A DNA stretch of 64,000 nt from Pseudarthrobacter defluvii (lineage in GTDB: Bacteria; Actinomycetota; Actinomycetes; Actinomycetales; Micrococcaceae): the NCBI RefSeq assembly GCF_030323865.1, contig NZ_CP066362.1, positions 1 through 64,000 on the forward strand, in the 5' to 3' direction. The notes under the pieces were generated by a model. It saw nothing but the letters and a program-made list of their open reading frames with translations, was not told the DNA's origin and ran no database searches. A program made the translations under genes and the position numbers. Shown piece after piece: positions 30,887 through 39,591 of this stretch (its first letter is position 1; each line of letters begins with the position of its first letter).

Positions 30887-30969
30887 GCGCGAGTGGCGGA
30901 ACGGCAGACGCGCTGGCTTCAGGTGCCAGTGTCCGAAAGGGCGTGGGGGTTCAAATCCCCCCTCGCGCA
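30887..30969 (+). tRNA. tRNA-Leu (anticodon CAG)
   Basis: An 83-nt class II tRNA with a long variable arm. Acceptor GCGCGAG/CTCGCGC, anticodon CAG at 30920-30922 between CTGGC/GCCAG arms, T loop GGTTCAAATCC. CCA is not encoded. A tRNA-Leu at the head of the fha-pkn block is also found in M. tuberculosis. Confidence 0.96.
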
Positions 30970-30977
30970 CGCAGGTT

Positions 30978-31010
30978 AAAGAGCCCCGGTCTTTTGACCG
31001 GGGCTCTTTT
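30978..31010 (+). terminator. Terminator after tRNA-Leu
   Basis: Stem AAAGAGCCCCGGTC/GACCGGGGCTCTTT with a TTTT tail. Confidence 0.9.
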
Positions 31011-31145
31011 GCATTCCCATCATGCAACCGACGTTCCAGGGGTTGCACCACCGTCCGGACTTCGCACCCCCGCGTTCGCTGGTGCTTCGTCCGGTGGCCG
31101 GTGCCTGAGCACCTGGACGCTCGGATTACGACGGCGGGACGGCGC

Positions 31146-31850
31146 CTAGGCGGACGGGCGCGCCGAAGCCTTGAACCGGCGTCGTGAGTTGGCCAGGTGG
31201 GTGCGCATGGCGGCTGCCGCTGCGGCGTCGTCACCATCGGCAATGGCATCCCGGATGGACCGGTGCTCCAGCACCACCTGGTCGAAGTGGTCCCGGGCGT
31301 AGTGCTCAGCGCCGGTCATCAGGCGGGTGCGCGGCATGGCGATCATGGTCTGCCCCAGGGCCGCCAGGCAATCGGAGTAATAGGGGTTGCCCGAGGCGGC
31401 GGCAACCGCACGGTGGAATTCAAAGTCAGCCTTCATGGCGTGCGCCGGGTGCCCGGAACTCTCCGTAAAGGTGTCCAGTGCGGTGCCCAGAGCCCGTAAC
31501 TGCCGGTCGGTGCGGTTCCGGGCTGCCAGTGCCGCGGCTTCGGTCTCAACTCCCATGCGGAAGGCCAGCAGGTGCAGCCTGTCCTCCATAGTGGCCACGG
31601 GCCGGATCCCCACACCCTCCGAGGGCCTGTCCGCCGGGGGAGTGAGCGCGAAACTGCCGCGCCCGCGCTCGGTTTCCACCAGCCCCTCGGCCTGCAGCCG
31701 GGTAAGGGCGGCGCGGACCACGGTCCGGCTGACACCGAAATCGCTGATCAGCGTGTTTTCGCTGGGCAGCTTTTCACCCGGCTGGATCACGCCGTCGACG
31801 ATGCGGTTGCGGAGGTCAGCGGCAAGGTCCGCGGTGAGGTTCCGGGTCAT
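31146..31850 (-). CDS. GntR-family (FadR/FCD) regulator
   Basis: The 234-aa repressor-type regulator has an N-terminal winged helix (about 5-70, LPSENTLISDFGVSRTVVRAA with a recognition helix) and a C-terminal FCD ligand domain with metal-binding Asp/His residues (DFEFHRAV; a late HRSI-D motif). It is 23 nt downstream of the galactarate/talarate dehydratase gene on the same strand, so it probably regulates it. The ligand is inferred to be an aldarate or a breakdown product. Confidence 0.9.
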   Translation of the reverse strand: MTRNLTADLAADLRNRIVDGVIQPGEKLPSENTLISDFGVSRTVVRAALTRLQAEGLVETERGRGSFALTPPADRPSEGVGIRPVATMEDRLHLLAFRMGVETEAAALAARNRTDRQLRALGTALDTFTESSGHPAHAMKADFEFHRAVAAASGNPYYSDCLAALGQTMIAMPRTRLMTGAEHYARDHFDQVVLEHRSIRDAIADGDDAAAAAAMRTHLANSRRRFKASARPSA

Positions 31851-31873
31851 GGCTAAAGATTACGGCTTCGGGG

Positions 31874-33001
31874 TTACGCGCCGAACTCCACGCTTTCGGT
31901 GGTCCAGGCGCGGGCCTGGTCGCTCAGGGTTATGCCGAGGCCGGGGCGGTCCGGGACGATCATGCGGCCGTCCTTGGTTTCCAGGCGCTCGTTGAACAGC
32001 GGGTCCAGCCAGTCGAAGTGCTCCACCCAGGGTTCGCGGGGGTAGGCGGCGGCGAGGTGGAGGTGGATTTCCATGGCGAAGTGCGGGGCAAGGTCCAGTC
32101 CCCGCTCGTCGGCCAGGGCGGCCAGGCGAAGGAACTGGGTGATACCGCCGACGCGCGGGGCGTCGGGCTGGATGATGTCGCAGCCGTTGGCGGCAATGAG
32201 GCCTTTATGTTCAGCCACGGAGGCGAGCATCTCGCCGGTGGCGATGGGGGTGTCCAGTACCTGTGCCAGGTGGGCATGGCCCTCGAAGTCGTAGGCATCA
32301 AGGGGCTCTTCGATCCACACCAGGTCGAATTCCTCGAGGCGGCGGCCCAAGCGCAGGGCCGCGGCGCGGTCCCACTGCTGGTTGGCGTCCACCATGAGCG
32401 GAACGTCCGGGCCGATGTGGTCGCGGATTCCGGCGACGCGGCGCAGGTCCTCCTTGCTGTCCGGCAGGCCCACCTTGATCTTGATGCCGCCGATGCCCTC
32501 CTCGAGGGACTGGGTGGCGCGCGCCTTCACTTCGTCAAGGCTGGCGTTCAGGAAGCCGCCGGAGGTGTTGTACGTCCGCACCGAGTCGCGGTAGGAGCCC
32601 AGGAACTTCGCCAGCGGCAGCCCGGCACGCTTGGCTTTCAAGTCGTATAAAGCGATGTCGACGGCGGCGAGAGCCTGGGTGGCGACGCCGGACCGCCCCA
32701 CGGAGGCCCCTGCCCACAGGAGTTTGGTGTAAATTCGGGCGATGTCGTTGGGGTCCTCGCCGATGAGGCCTTCGGCGGCTTCCTTGGCATGGGCGTATTG
32801 GGCAGGGCCGCCGGCACGCTTTGAATAGCTGAATCCCACGCCGGAGTGCCCCAGTTCGGTGGTGATCTCGGCGAACAGGAACACCACCTCGGTCATGGGC
32901 TTCTGCCGGCCGGTGAAGACTTTCGCGTCGCTGATGGGAAGGGCGAGGGGAAGACGGGCAGTGGATAGCTTGACGTGCCGGATCAGATCGACGGAACTCA
33001 T
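31874..33001 (-). CDS. L-talarate/galactarate dehydratase (enolase superfamily)
   Basis: The 375-aa enzyme dehydrates galactarate or L-talarate to a 2-keto-3-deoxy aldarate. It has the Lys-x-Lys pair K174/K176 (IKIKVG), metal ligands D205, E231 and E257, and the general base H307 (APHFAMEIH). All six sit at one constant offset (21) from the residues I recall for the Salmonella enzyme, which makes the assignment firm at family level. The start at 33001 has GGAGAA upstream; a frame to 33061 lacks it. It is followed by GntR. Confidence 0.88.
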   Translation of the reverse strand: MSSVDLIRHVKLSTARLPLALPISDAKVFTGRQKPMTEVVFLFAEITTELGHSGVGFSYSKRAGGPAQYAHAKEAAEGLIGEDPNDIARIYTKLLWAGASVGRSGVATQALAAVDIALYDLKAKRAGLPLAKFLGSYRDSVRTYNTSGGFLNASLDEVKARATQSLEEGIGGIKIKVGLPDSKEDLRRVAGIRDHIGPDVPLMVDANQQWDRAAALRLGRRLEEFDLVWIEEPLDAYDFEGHAHLAQVLDTPIATGEMLASVAEHKGLIAANGCDIIQPDAPRVGGITQFLRLAALADERGLDLAPHFAMEIHLHLAAAYPREPWVEHFDWLDPLFNERLETKDGRMIVPDRPGLGITLSDQARAWTTESVEFGA

Positions 33002-33061
33002 TGATTCTCCTGGAAGACAGGTGGGCCCCTTCGCCCACACCCCTAGGATATAAGTTTGCAA

Positions 33062-33074
33062 CTTGTATTACAAG
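33062..33074. promoter_or_regulatory. Candidate GntR operator
   Basis: Perfect 13-bp palindrome CTTGTA-T-TACAAG, the type of site used by FadR/FCD GntR proteins. It lies 61 bp upstream of the dehydratase start and close to a TTATAT -10-like element on the minus strand. It is the likely operator of the adjacent GntR. The region also serves rlmN in the other direction. Confidence 0.6.
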
Positions 33075-33150
33075 AAAGTCTTTGCAGATCCAATTTCAGC
33101 GCCTTTGGGCGATTCCCCCCGGATTTTGCCCTCGTGGGATGATAGAGGGG

Positions 33151-34386
33151 ATGACTTCCCCCAATCCTTCCCCTGAAACTCCTGTCCGCGCCTCCAAGGC
33201 AGCCGCCGGCACTGCCCGGCCGCAGGTCCGCCCCACCGCCGAGGGCTGGGAGCAGGCACGTACGGTCGAAGGCCGGCCCCTGCTCCAATTTGCGTCCCCG
33301 CGCGTGAAGCAGCCGCCAGTGCACCTGGCGGACATGAGCCTGGCCGAGCGCGGCGAGAAGCTGAAGGAACTTGGCCTGCCGGCATTCCGCGCAAAGCAAC
33401 TCTCCACGCACTACTTCCAGCACTGGACGGTGGACCCGGAGCGGATGAGCGACCTGCCCAAGGCAGGCCGCGAGGAGCTTGCCTCCCAGATGTTCCCGCC
33501 GCTGCTCACGGAGGTCCGCCGGCAACGCACTGACAAGGGGGACACCATCAAGTTCCTCTGGCGTCTGTTCGACGGTGCCCTGGTGGAGTCCGTCCTGATG
33601 CGCTACCCCGGCCGCATCACCCTCTGCGTCTCCTCACAGGCCGGCTGCGGCATGAACTGCCCCTTCTGTGCCACGGGCCAGGCCGGACTGACGCGCAACA
33701 TGTCCACCGCAGAAATCGTTGACCAGGTGGTCGCCGCCAACCGGGCCATCGCTGCCGGCGAGCTGGGCCCGAAGGAGCACGACGACGAGCGGGTCACCAA
33801 CATCGTCTTCATGGGCATGGGGGAGCCCCTGGCCAACTACAAGCGCGTCATGGCCGCCCTGCACCGCTTTGTGGATCCGGCGCCCGAGGGTTTGGGAATG
33901 TCCGCCCGGAACATCACCGTATCCACCGTGGGCCTGGTTCCGGCGATCCGGAAGCTGGCGGACGAGGACCTTCCCGTCACGTTCGCACTGTCATTGCATG
34001 CCCCCGATGACGAGCTCCGCGACGAACTGATCCCGGTCAACAACCGCTGGAAGGTGGACGAGGCGCTCGACGCCGCTTACGACTACTACCGTAAGACGGG
34101 CCGCCGGGTCAGCATCGAGTACGCACTGATCAAGGACATGAACGACCACCCCTGGCGTGCCGACCTGCTGGGCAAGAAGCTGAACCAGCGCGGACGCGGC
34201 TGGGTGCACGTTAACCCGATCCCGCTCAACCCAACTCCGGGCTCCATTTGGACCGCCTCGGACAAGGCGGTGGAACAGGAATTCATCGAGCGGCTCCGCG
34301 CCACCGGCGTGCCCTGCACCCTTCGGGACACCCGCGGCAAGGAAATCGACGGCGCCTGCGGCCAGCTCGCCGCCGCCGAGGACTAG
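33151..34386 (+). CDS. rlmN: 23S rRNA/tRNA adenine C2-methyltransferase RlmN
   Basis: The 411-aa radical-SAM methyltransferase modifies A2503 of 23S rRNA and A37 of some tRNAs. The iron-sulfur cluster Cys are 166, 170 and 173 (CGMNCPFC). Cys159 and Cys403 are the two extra mechanism Cys (E. coli 118 and 355). ATG 33151 is chosen by similarity; an in-frame ATG 4 codons earlier is possible. GAGGGG directly abuts the ATG, so initiation may be unusual. Confidence 0.94.
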   Translation: MTSPNPSPETPVRASKAAAGTARPQVRPTAEGWEQARTVEGRPLLQFASPRVKQPPVHLADMSLAERGEKLKELGLPAFRAKQLSTHYFQHWTVDPERMSDLPKAGREELASQMFPPLLTEVRRQRTDKGDTIKFLWRLFDGALVESVLMRYPGRITLCVSSQAGCGMNCPFCATGQAGLTRNMSTAEIVDQVVAANRAIAAGELGPKEHDDERVTNIVFMGMGEPLANYKRVMAALHRFVDPAPEGLGMSARNITVSTVGLVPAIRKLADEDLPVTFALSLHAPDDELRDELIPVNNRWKVDEALDAAYDYYRKTGRRVSIEYALIKDMNDHPWRADLLGKKLNQRGRGWVHVNPIPLNPTPGSIWTASDKAVEQEFIERLRATGVPCTLRDTRGKEIDGACGQLAAAED

Positions 34387-34398
34387 GGCGCTAGCCCT
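34385..34398. terminator. Small hairpin between convergent rlmN and tetR
   Basis: AGGGC-GCTA-GCCCT hairpin at the convergent 3' ends. It has a short stem and no T-run, so it is at most a weak bidirectional terminator. Confidence 0.35.
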
Positions 34399-35125
34399 TC
34401 CGCATGGTTCCCAGTCCGGCAATCAGGGCGTCCAGCCCTAGCTGGAAGGCCGTATCCGCCGGGCGGCCGCGTTCCGGGCCGCCCTGGCCGCCGGAAGCAT
34501 TCGCAGGTGCATCCGGTCCTGCAGAAGAACTGCGCACGGCTGCGGTGAAATACGGGGTGGATCCAGCCATGCTGCCGGAGTCGAAGATGTCCTCCGGCGC
34601 GGTGACGTCGTACGCGGATCCGAAGATAAAGGACTCAAGCGCCACGATTGCCGGCACAATGCGCTCCTGTGGAAAACCGGCGTCGGAAAACCCTTTACTC
34701 ACGGTCTCGTACATTGCCAGGGTCTGCGGGGCGTCGGTGACCGGCAGGACGGCGATGACGGGGATAAGCGGAGTGTGCTCGGCAAAGACGTCCCGATAGC
34801 TCCAGGCCCAGGCGCGGACGGCGTCCTCCCAGCTGCCGCCGCCAAAACCGGAAACGTCGACGAGCGACATCAGGTGGTCCTCCACCAGGAGCAGGACATC
34901 CTGCTTTGACGCCACGTGGTTGTAGAGGGCGGACGGTGCCACGTCGAGTTCCTTGGCCAGGGCTGCCATGGTCAACCCGTCGTACCCCTTGCGGCTCACC
35001 AGCCCCAGCGCAGCTGCCGTGATTCCGGACTTGTCCAGCACTGCCGCGGACGGTCGACCGGCCCGCCTCCGCTGCACACCGCCGTTGTTGGTGGTGCGTC
35101 CCTGTGCGGCTGATACTGCCGGCAT
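34391..35125 (-). CDS. TetR-family regulator of putrescine oxidase region
   Basis: The 244-aa regulator has an N-terminal HTH (about 30-75, GLTMAALAKELDVAPSALYNHVASK) and a large helical ligand domain ending in a variable tail. The start at 35125 has GAAAGGG upstream; a frame to 35179 is longer without a site. It is divergent from putrescine oxidase across a promoter with a 21-bp palindrome that recurs before agmatine deiminase at 50.4 kb. It probably represses both. The ligand is inferred to be a polyamine or its aldehyde. Confidence 0.85.
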   Translation of the reverse strand: MPAVSAAQGRTTNNGGVQRRRAGRPSAAVLDKSGITAAALGLVSRKGYDGLTMAALAKELDVAPSALYNHVASKQDVLLLVEDHLMSLVDVSGFGGGSWEDAVRAWAWSYRDVFAEHTPLIPVIAVLPVTDAPQTLAMYETVSKGFSDAGFPQERIVPAIVALESFIFGSAYDVTAPEDIFDSGSMAGSTPYFTAAVRSSSAGPDAPANASGGQGGPERGRPADTAFQLGLDALIAGLGTMRKG

Positions 35126-35203
35126 TCCTGCCCTTTCGTCGGTGTCCCCTGCATTATTCCATCCGGTACTTCCGCTCAAAGCAGGCAGCAGCTATAGTTC
35201 TAA

Positions 35204-35224
35204 TAAATGAATGGCATTCATTTA
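35204..35224. promoter_or_regulatory. TetR-type operator of putrescine oxidase
   Basis: 21-bp palindrome with arms TAAATGAATG and CATTCATTTA around a central base. It sits just downstream of a TATAGT -10-like hexamer and 37 bp before the puo start. An identical palindrome is at 50389-50409. Confidence 0.8.
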
Positions 35225-35260
35225 GTGGTCCCCGTCACCAAGGGCCGCAGAGAGGACATC

Positions 35261-36652
35261 ATGCTGAACCTGAACCGCGACGTCGTGGTCGTTGGAGCCG
35301 GGCCGTCCGGACTCACCGCCGCCCGTGAACTGAAGAAAGCCGGCCTCACCGTAGCCGTGCTCGAGGCCCGCGACCGCGTTGGTGGCCGGACCTGGACCGA
35401 CGCCGTGGACGGCGCCATGCTCGAAATCGGCGGCCAATGGGTCTCGCCGGACCAGACTGCCCTCCTGGAACTGCTGGCAGAACTGAACCTCGAGACCTAC
35501 CCGCGCTACCGCGAAGGGGAGTCCATCTACATCGGCGCAGACGGCGCCCCTGTGCGTTACACGGGCGACACCTTCCCGGTGGACCCGGACACCGCCGTCG
35601 AAATGGACCGTCTGGTGGCCCTCCTTGACGGACTGGCCGCCGAGATCGGCCCCACCGAACCGTGGGCCCATCCCAAGGCACGCGAGCTGGATACCGTTTC
35701 CTTCCACCACTGGCTCCGGCAGAACTCTGCCAACGAGGAAGCCTGCAAGAACATCGGACTCTTCATCGCCGGCGGCATGCTCACCAAGCCGGCGCACGCC
35801 TTCTCCGCGCTGCAGGCGGTCCTGATGGCGGCCTCGGCCGGCTCCTTCACCCACCTGACGGATGAGGACTTCATCCTGGACCGCCGCGTGGTGGGCGGGA
35901 TGCAGCAGGTGTCGTTGCTGCAGGCGCAGGAGCTGGGTGACGACGTCGTCCTTGGTTCTCCGGTGCGTACCGTCAACTGGGAGCCGGACGCGGACGGCGG
36001 GCACCGCGTGACCGTTGTCTCGGACCGCGCCACCGTGAACGCCCGCTTCGTCATCATGGCGGTGCCGCCCAACCTCTACTCCCGCGTCTCCTTCAACCCG
36101 CCGCTGCCGCGCCGCCAGCACCAGATGCACCAGCACCAGTCGCTGGGCCTGGTCATCAAGGTCCACGCCGTGTACAGCACCCCCTTCTGGCGGGACAAGG
36201 GCCTCTCCGGCACCTGCTTCGGTGCCGATGCGCTGGTCCAGGAGGTCTACGACAACACCAACCATGGCGATCCGCGCGGCACCCTGGTGGGCTTCGTCTC
36301 GGATGAGAAGGCCGACGCCATGTTCGAGCTGTCCCCCGAAGAGCGCCGCAAGGCCATCCTGGAATCCATCGCAGGCTACCTTGGCGACGAGGCCCTCACC
36401 CCCGAGGTCTACTACGAGTCCGACTGGGGCTCGGAGGAATGGACCCGCGGCGCCTACGCCTCCAGCTATGACCTGGGCGGCCTGCACCGCTACGGCAAGG
36501 ACCAGCACGCACCTGTCGGCCCGATCTACTGGTCCTCCTCCGACCTTGCGGCCGAGGGATACCAGCACGTGGACGGCGCCATCCGAATGGGCCGCATCAC
36601 TGCTGCGCGGATCGCAGAGGTGGCGAAGGTCCCGGTGGCCGCCAGCTGGTAA
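35261..36652 (+). CDS. puo: Putrescine oxidase-like flavin monoamine oxidase
   Basis: The 463-aa FAD enzyme oxidises putrescine to 4-aminobutanal with hydrogen peroxide and ammonia. It has the dinucleotide motif VVVGAGPSGLTAARELKKAG, LEARDRVGGRTWT, and GGQWVSPDQ. The C-terminal flavin block is GYQHVDGAIRMGRITAARI. The sequence closely matches my recollection of the Kocuria and Rhodococcus putrescine oxidases. ATG 35261 has AGAGGA upstream; an ATG inside the operator (35207) is in frame but less likely. The 4-aminobutanal dehydrogenase is not in the window. Confidence 0.87.
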   Translation: MLNLNRDVVVVGAGPSGLTAARELKKAGLTVAVLEARDRVGGRTWTDAVDGAMLEIGGQWVSPDQTALLELLAELNLETYPRYREGESIYIGADGAPVRYTGDTFPVDPDTAVEMDRLVALLDGLAAEIGPTEPWAHPKARELDTVSFHHWLRQNSANEEACKNIGLFIAGGMLTKPAHAFSALQAVLMAASAGSFTHLTDEDFILDRRVVGGMQQVSLLQAQELGDDVVLGSPVRTVNWEPDADGGHRVTVVSDRATVNARFVIMAVPPNLYSRVSFNPPLPRRQHQMHQHQSLGLVIKVHAVYSTPFWRDKGLSGTCFGADALVQEVYDNTNHGDPRGTLVGFVSDEKADAMFELSPEERRKAILESIAGYLGDEALTPEVYYESDWGSEEWTRGAYASSYDLGGLHRYGKDQHAPVGPIYWSSSDLAAEGYQHVDGAIRMGRITAARIAEVAKVPVAASW

Positions 36653-36653
36653 A

Positions 36654-36670
36654 TAAGCATGCTTACTAAT
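36654..36670. promoter_or_regulatory. MarR-type site before stress protein gene
   Basis: Palindrome TAAGCATGCTTA (36654-36665) extended to GCTTACTAAT on the right. The 8-mer GCTTACTA (36661-36668) also occurs before the marR and baeRF genes at 42.5 and 44.9 kb. It lies between the puo stop and the start of the stress-protein gene. Confidence 0.6.
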
Positions 36671-36718
36671 AGGCTGGCGGCGGGGAGCTACCCCGACTTC
36701 AGACGAACGAGGTGAGGC

Positions 36719-37201
36719 ATGACTGACGCCCAGAGCATCAGCAAGGTTACGGAGATCATCAACGATTCCAGGATCGGAATGGTCACCACCATCAACGAAG
36801 AAGGCGCCCTCGTCAGCCGGCCGCTGGCCGTCCAGGAGGTAAAGGACGACGGCGACATGTGGTTCTTCACCGGCCTCGGCACGTCCCAGGTTGCGCATGT
36901 CCGGGCTGACTCGCGGGTCAACGTTGCCTTTGGCAAGAACACTGAGTGGGTCTCAGTGGCCGGAACCGGCGAAGTGGTCACGGACCGGGCCAAAATCCAC
37001 GAACTGTGGAACCAGGCGGTCGAAGCCTGGTTCCCGGACGGTCCGGACACCCCCGAGGTGTGCCTCCTGCGCGTCGACTCGGATTCCGCCGAATACTGGA
37101 CCAGCCCCGGCGGCACGGCCGCCACTGTGCTCCAGTGGGTGAAGGCCAAGGTCACCAACAGCCGGATGAGTGTTGGCGAAAGCGGCACCGTGGAGCTGTA
37201 G
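36719..37201 (+). CDS. Pyridoxamine 5'-phosphate oxidase-like general stress protein
   Basis: The 160-aa flavin-binding split-barrel protein is of the general stress protein 26 type. SRIGMVTTINEEGALVSRPLAVQE starts the barrel, and WFFTGLGTSQVAHVRADSRVNVAF is the conserved core. Members bind FMN or F420; the physiological reaction is not known. GAGGTGAGGC precedes the ATG. It is preceded by a MarR-type operator, so it is a candidate member of the stress regulon. Confidence 0.85.
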   Translation: MTDAQSISKVTEIINDSRIGMVTTINEEGALVSRPLAVQEVKDDGDMWFFTGLGTSQVAHVRADSRVNVAFGKNTEWVSVAGTGEVVTDRAKIHELWNQAVEAWFPDGPDTPEVCLLRVDSDSAEYWTSPGGTAATVLQWVKAKVTNSRMSVGESGTVEL

Positions 37202-37227
37202 TACCGGATTTTGAAGGGGCGGGGCGG

Positions 37228-37836
37228 CTAGGGCTGCCCCGCTCCTTTCAATGCCTGCAGGACCGCCGGCAGCAGGACGCCGTTGCGTCCCCACACCGGA
37301 TCCAGGATCTCCACATACCAGGAGTCCGCGAGCAGCAGGGCCAGGGCATCGTTGGTCTCGTCAGCCCAATCCCTGATCTGCGCCTCGTCTACAGGATTCT
37401 CGCTGGAACCGAGCACCGTGGTGACCTCCGTGCCCGCAAGGGTTACGGGAATGGCGGCGCTGCTTGCTTCGCCAGGCGCGTGGGCCACGGTGACCAGTTC
37501 GGTGCGCGTGGAAAGGGCCAGCAGTTCGCCAGCGGTGCCGGCGCTGCAAAAACCCGTGACGTACTCCCGTTGCGCAGCGCCGTCAGCGAGGATGCCCGGC
37601 TGGGACTCCTTGGTGAACAGCCCGTTCCGGTTCAGCTCCGCCAACACTGCGGCCAGTGCGACGGTTTCAGGGTCGAAACCGGGGGCGAAATGCCCCGGCT
37701 GGTACGAACTCCCACCCTCCAGCCATCGGGCGGTCAATTCCCCGGCGGCCTCCAGGGTGGTGGCCTGCCGCCAGACTCCACGGTCCTCCAGCAGCCGGCC
37801 GTACTCGTCATGGGCAGGCAGTTCCTCAGGCTTCAT
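37228..37836 (-). CDS. DUF6919-like hypothetical protein
   Basis: The 202-aa soluble protein starts KPEELPAHDEYGRLLEDRGVW. A core with ARWLEGG and LAELNRNGLFTKESQPG resembles DUF6919 proteins of Actinobacteria. There is no membrane segment and no catalytic motif I can name. It is followed in the same direction, 53 nt upstream, by the membrane protein gene at 37891-38520, so both may share a transcript. Confidence 0.7.
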   Translation of the reverse strand: MKPEELPAHDEYGRLLEDRGVWRQATTLEAAGELTARWLEGGSSYQPGHFAPGFDPETVALAAVLAELNRNGLFTKESQPGILADGAAQREYVTGFCSAGTAGELLALSTRTELVTVAHAPGEASSAAIPVTLAGTEVTTVLGSSENPVDEAQIRDWADETNDALALLLADSWYVEILDPVWGRNGVLLPAVLQALKGAGQP

Positions 37837-37890
37837 CTTTGGATGCTATCGCCGGGCCTCGGGGCCGATCCAACAGCGGCGACACAGCAG

Positions 37891-38520
37891 TTAACCTCGG
37901 CCGGGCTGCTCTGCGGGCAGGGCTGCAGGAATGCCCGCGGCCCGCTCCGCCGCTGCCAGGGACGCGGCCAGGCTTCCCACGGCATCGGGATAACCCTTGT
38001 GCGCGGCCGTCCGCAGCTGGTCCGCAGCCCGCATGGACTTGATCAGCGCGGAGGTTTCCGGCAGCCGCACATCGGTCAACGCCGGATAGTCGATGCTGCA
38101 CGCCGGATCCAGCTCGTAGCGCCGCCACCGCAGCATGATCTCCTCATGCTGCAGCCGGGCTTCCTGGTGGGCTGCAACCCGCTCCCGTTCCTCCCTGCGT
38201 GCTGCACGCCGCGCCAAGAACTTCGGAGTGCCGCGGTAGGCCGCAACACCCGATGCGGCGGCCGCCCCTGCCAGTACCAAACCCGCCCACGGCGATACCA
38301 GCGCCGGAATGATCAGCGCAGGAAGGGCCACACAGGAACCCAGGAAAAGATCCCAGAACAGCTGGTCAGTTCCCTGGGCTGCGCCCTCCCTGGGAGCCAG
38401 GGCCCGGCGCCGGACGACAAAAACGGTGGCGGCCACGCCGGTAACCAGCACCGGACCACACAGCAGTACCGCCCACGCACCATGAAACAGTCCCTGCATC
38501 AACGATTCCGCGACTGACAT
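37891..38520 (-). CDS. Hypothetical membrane protein
   Basis: The 209-aa protein has three hydrophobic segments (about 12-35, 57-75, 77-95), then a charged Arg/Glu-rich cytoplasmic region with a helical tail. No family is recognised. ATG 38520 has GGAGGT 5 nt upstream. A frame to 38550 is longer but lacks a site. Confidence 0.7.
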   Translation of the reverse strand: MSVAESLMQGLFHGAWAVLLCGPVLVTGVAATVFVVRRRALAPREGAAQGTDQLFWDLFLGSCVALPALIIPALVSPWAGLVLAGAAAASGVAAYRGTPKFLARRAARREERERVAAHQEARLQHEEIMLRWRRYELDPACSIDYPALTDVRLPETSALIKSMRAADQLRTAAHKGYPDAVGSLAASLAAAERAAGIPAALPAEQPGRG

Positions 38521-38681
38521 CCTGCACCTCCGGCGCCCGGCATTCCCCATAAGATCGGCCCCGGCCGGAAAGCCCGGGCTGGTCCTTCCATTGCACCGTG
38601 TACGGCGCGCAGCGTCAATGGCAGGTGAAAAGGGAAAACAGGCACTGCAAAGGGGCAGGGCCTGACAGGTACCGTGGGTCC

Positions 38682-39062
38682 ATGCGACTCAAAATGTGCA
38701 GCATCCATGTCCAGGACCCCGCGGCCGCCCACGCCTTCTACACCGGGACGCTGGGCTTCGACACGCTCATGGCCATGCCGGAGTACAACCTCTACATCAT
38801 CAAGGACCCGGGGGCGGACGACAGTTCCGTGGGGCTGCTCCTGGAGCCCAGCGACAACCCCATCGGCGCCAACTACATGAACGCCGTGCGCGAGGCAGGA
38901 CTGCCGGCCATCGTGTTCGGGGTCCCGGACGTGCAGGCGGAGTACGACCGGCTCATGGCTGCCGGCGTCAGCTTCAAGACCCCGCCCACCACCGATCCGT
39001 TCGGGACCAGCGCCGTGTTCGACGACGGCTGCGGCAACTACGTCCAGATCCACCAGGACTGA
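38682..39062 (+). CDS. VOC/glyoxalase-fold protein
   Basis: The 126-aa single-domain protein has the beta-alpha-beta-beta-beta repeat of the vicinal-oxygen-chelate superfamily: MCSIHVQDPAAAHAFYTGTLGF at the start and FDDGCGNYVQIHQD at the end. A metal-ligand His and Glu or Gln pattern is present (His8; Gln123). The substrate is unknown. It could be a glyoxalase-, dioxygenase- or resistance-type member. Confidence 0.8.
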   Translation: MRLKMCSIHVQDPAAAHAFYTGTLGFDTLMAMPEYNLYIIKDPGADDSSVGLLLEPSDNPIGANYMNAVREAGLPAIVFGVPDVQAEYDRLMAAGVSFKTPPTTDPFGTSAVFDDGCGNYVQIHQD

Positions 39063-39078
39063 CGGGCCGGGATGCAAC

Positions 39079-39138
39079 AGAAGCCTGTCCGCGCATCCGG
39101 ACGTTCAAGGTCCTGACGGGCGAACAAGCTTCTGAGGC
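39079..39138. repeat. Imperfect inverted repeat between convergent genes
   Basis: Arms of about 22 bp beginning AGAAGC at the outer ends (39079 side and, on the other strand, near 39138), with about five mismatches. It lies between the VOC gene and the DUF5997 gene and may act as a bidirectional terminator. Confidence 0.35.
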
Positions 39139-39149
39139 GCGACTGCGGC

Positions 39150-39554
39150 CTACTCGGCCTGGGCGCGGTCCATCTTCGCCTGCTTTTTGGCGGCCTCTTC
39201 CTTGACCCGCTGGGCTTCGGCGCGGACGGCAGCGTGCGTAGCGCGTTCGGTGACCAGCCACTGTGGCGGGGCCTGCAGCAGCGCGGTGATTTCCGCCGTC
39301 GTCAATGCTTCCTCCACGCCGCCGCGCGCCAGGCCGCTGATGGACACGTTCAACTTCTGGGCCACCACGGGGCGGGGGTGCGGGCCGTTGCGGCGCAATG
39401 CGGCCAGCCATTCCGGCGGGTTGGCCTGGAGTTCGGCGAACTCGTCGCGGGTGATGGTTGAATCCTGGAACTCCTGCGGCGTGGCCGGGAGGTAGATGCC
39501 AAGTTTCTTGGCAACAGTGGCCGGCTTCATGGACTGGGAGTTTGCAGAGGTCAT
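39150..39554 (-). CDS. DUF5997 family protein
   Basis: The 134-aa protein begins MTSANSQSMKPATVAKKLGI and has a helical, tandem-like structure (ATPQEFQDSTITRDEFAEL; ANPPEWLAALRRNGPHPRPVVAQKL; TAEITALLQAPPQWL) and a charged C-terminal helix. It matches the actinobacterial DUF5997 family, of unknown function. It is divergent from the LysR-substrate-domain gene, 37 bp apart, an arrangement I recall as conserved. Confidence 0.75.
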   Translation of the reverse strand: MTSANSQSMKPATVAKKLGIYLPATPQEFQDSTITRDEFAELQANPPEWLAALRRNGPHPRPVVAQKLNVSISGLARGGVEEALTTAEITALLQAPPQWLVTERATHAAVRAEAQRVKEEAAKKQAKMDRAQAE

Positions 39555-39591
39555 GCTTCAAGGGTATCCGGGCGGCGGGTACTGTGAAGAC

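Noticed and set aside
35207..35260. Longer putrescine oxidase starting at the ATG within the operator
   Set aside because: The ATG at 35261 has AGAGGA at proper spacing and gives the family N-terminus.
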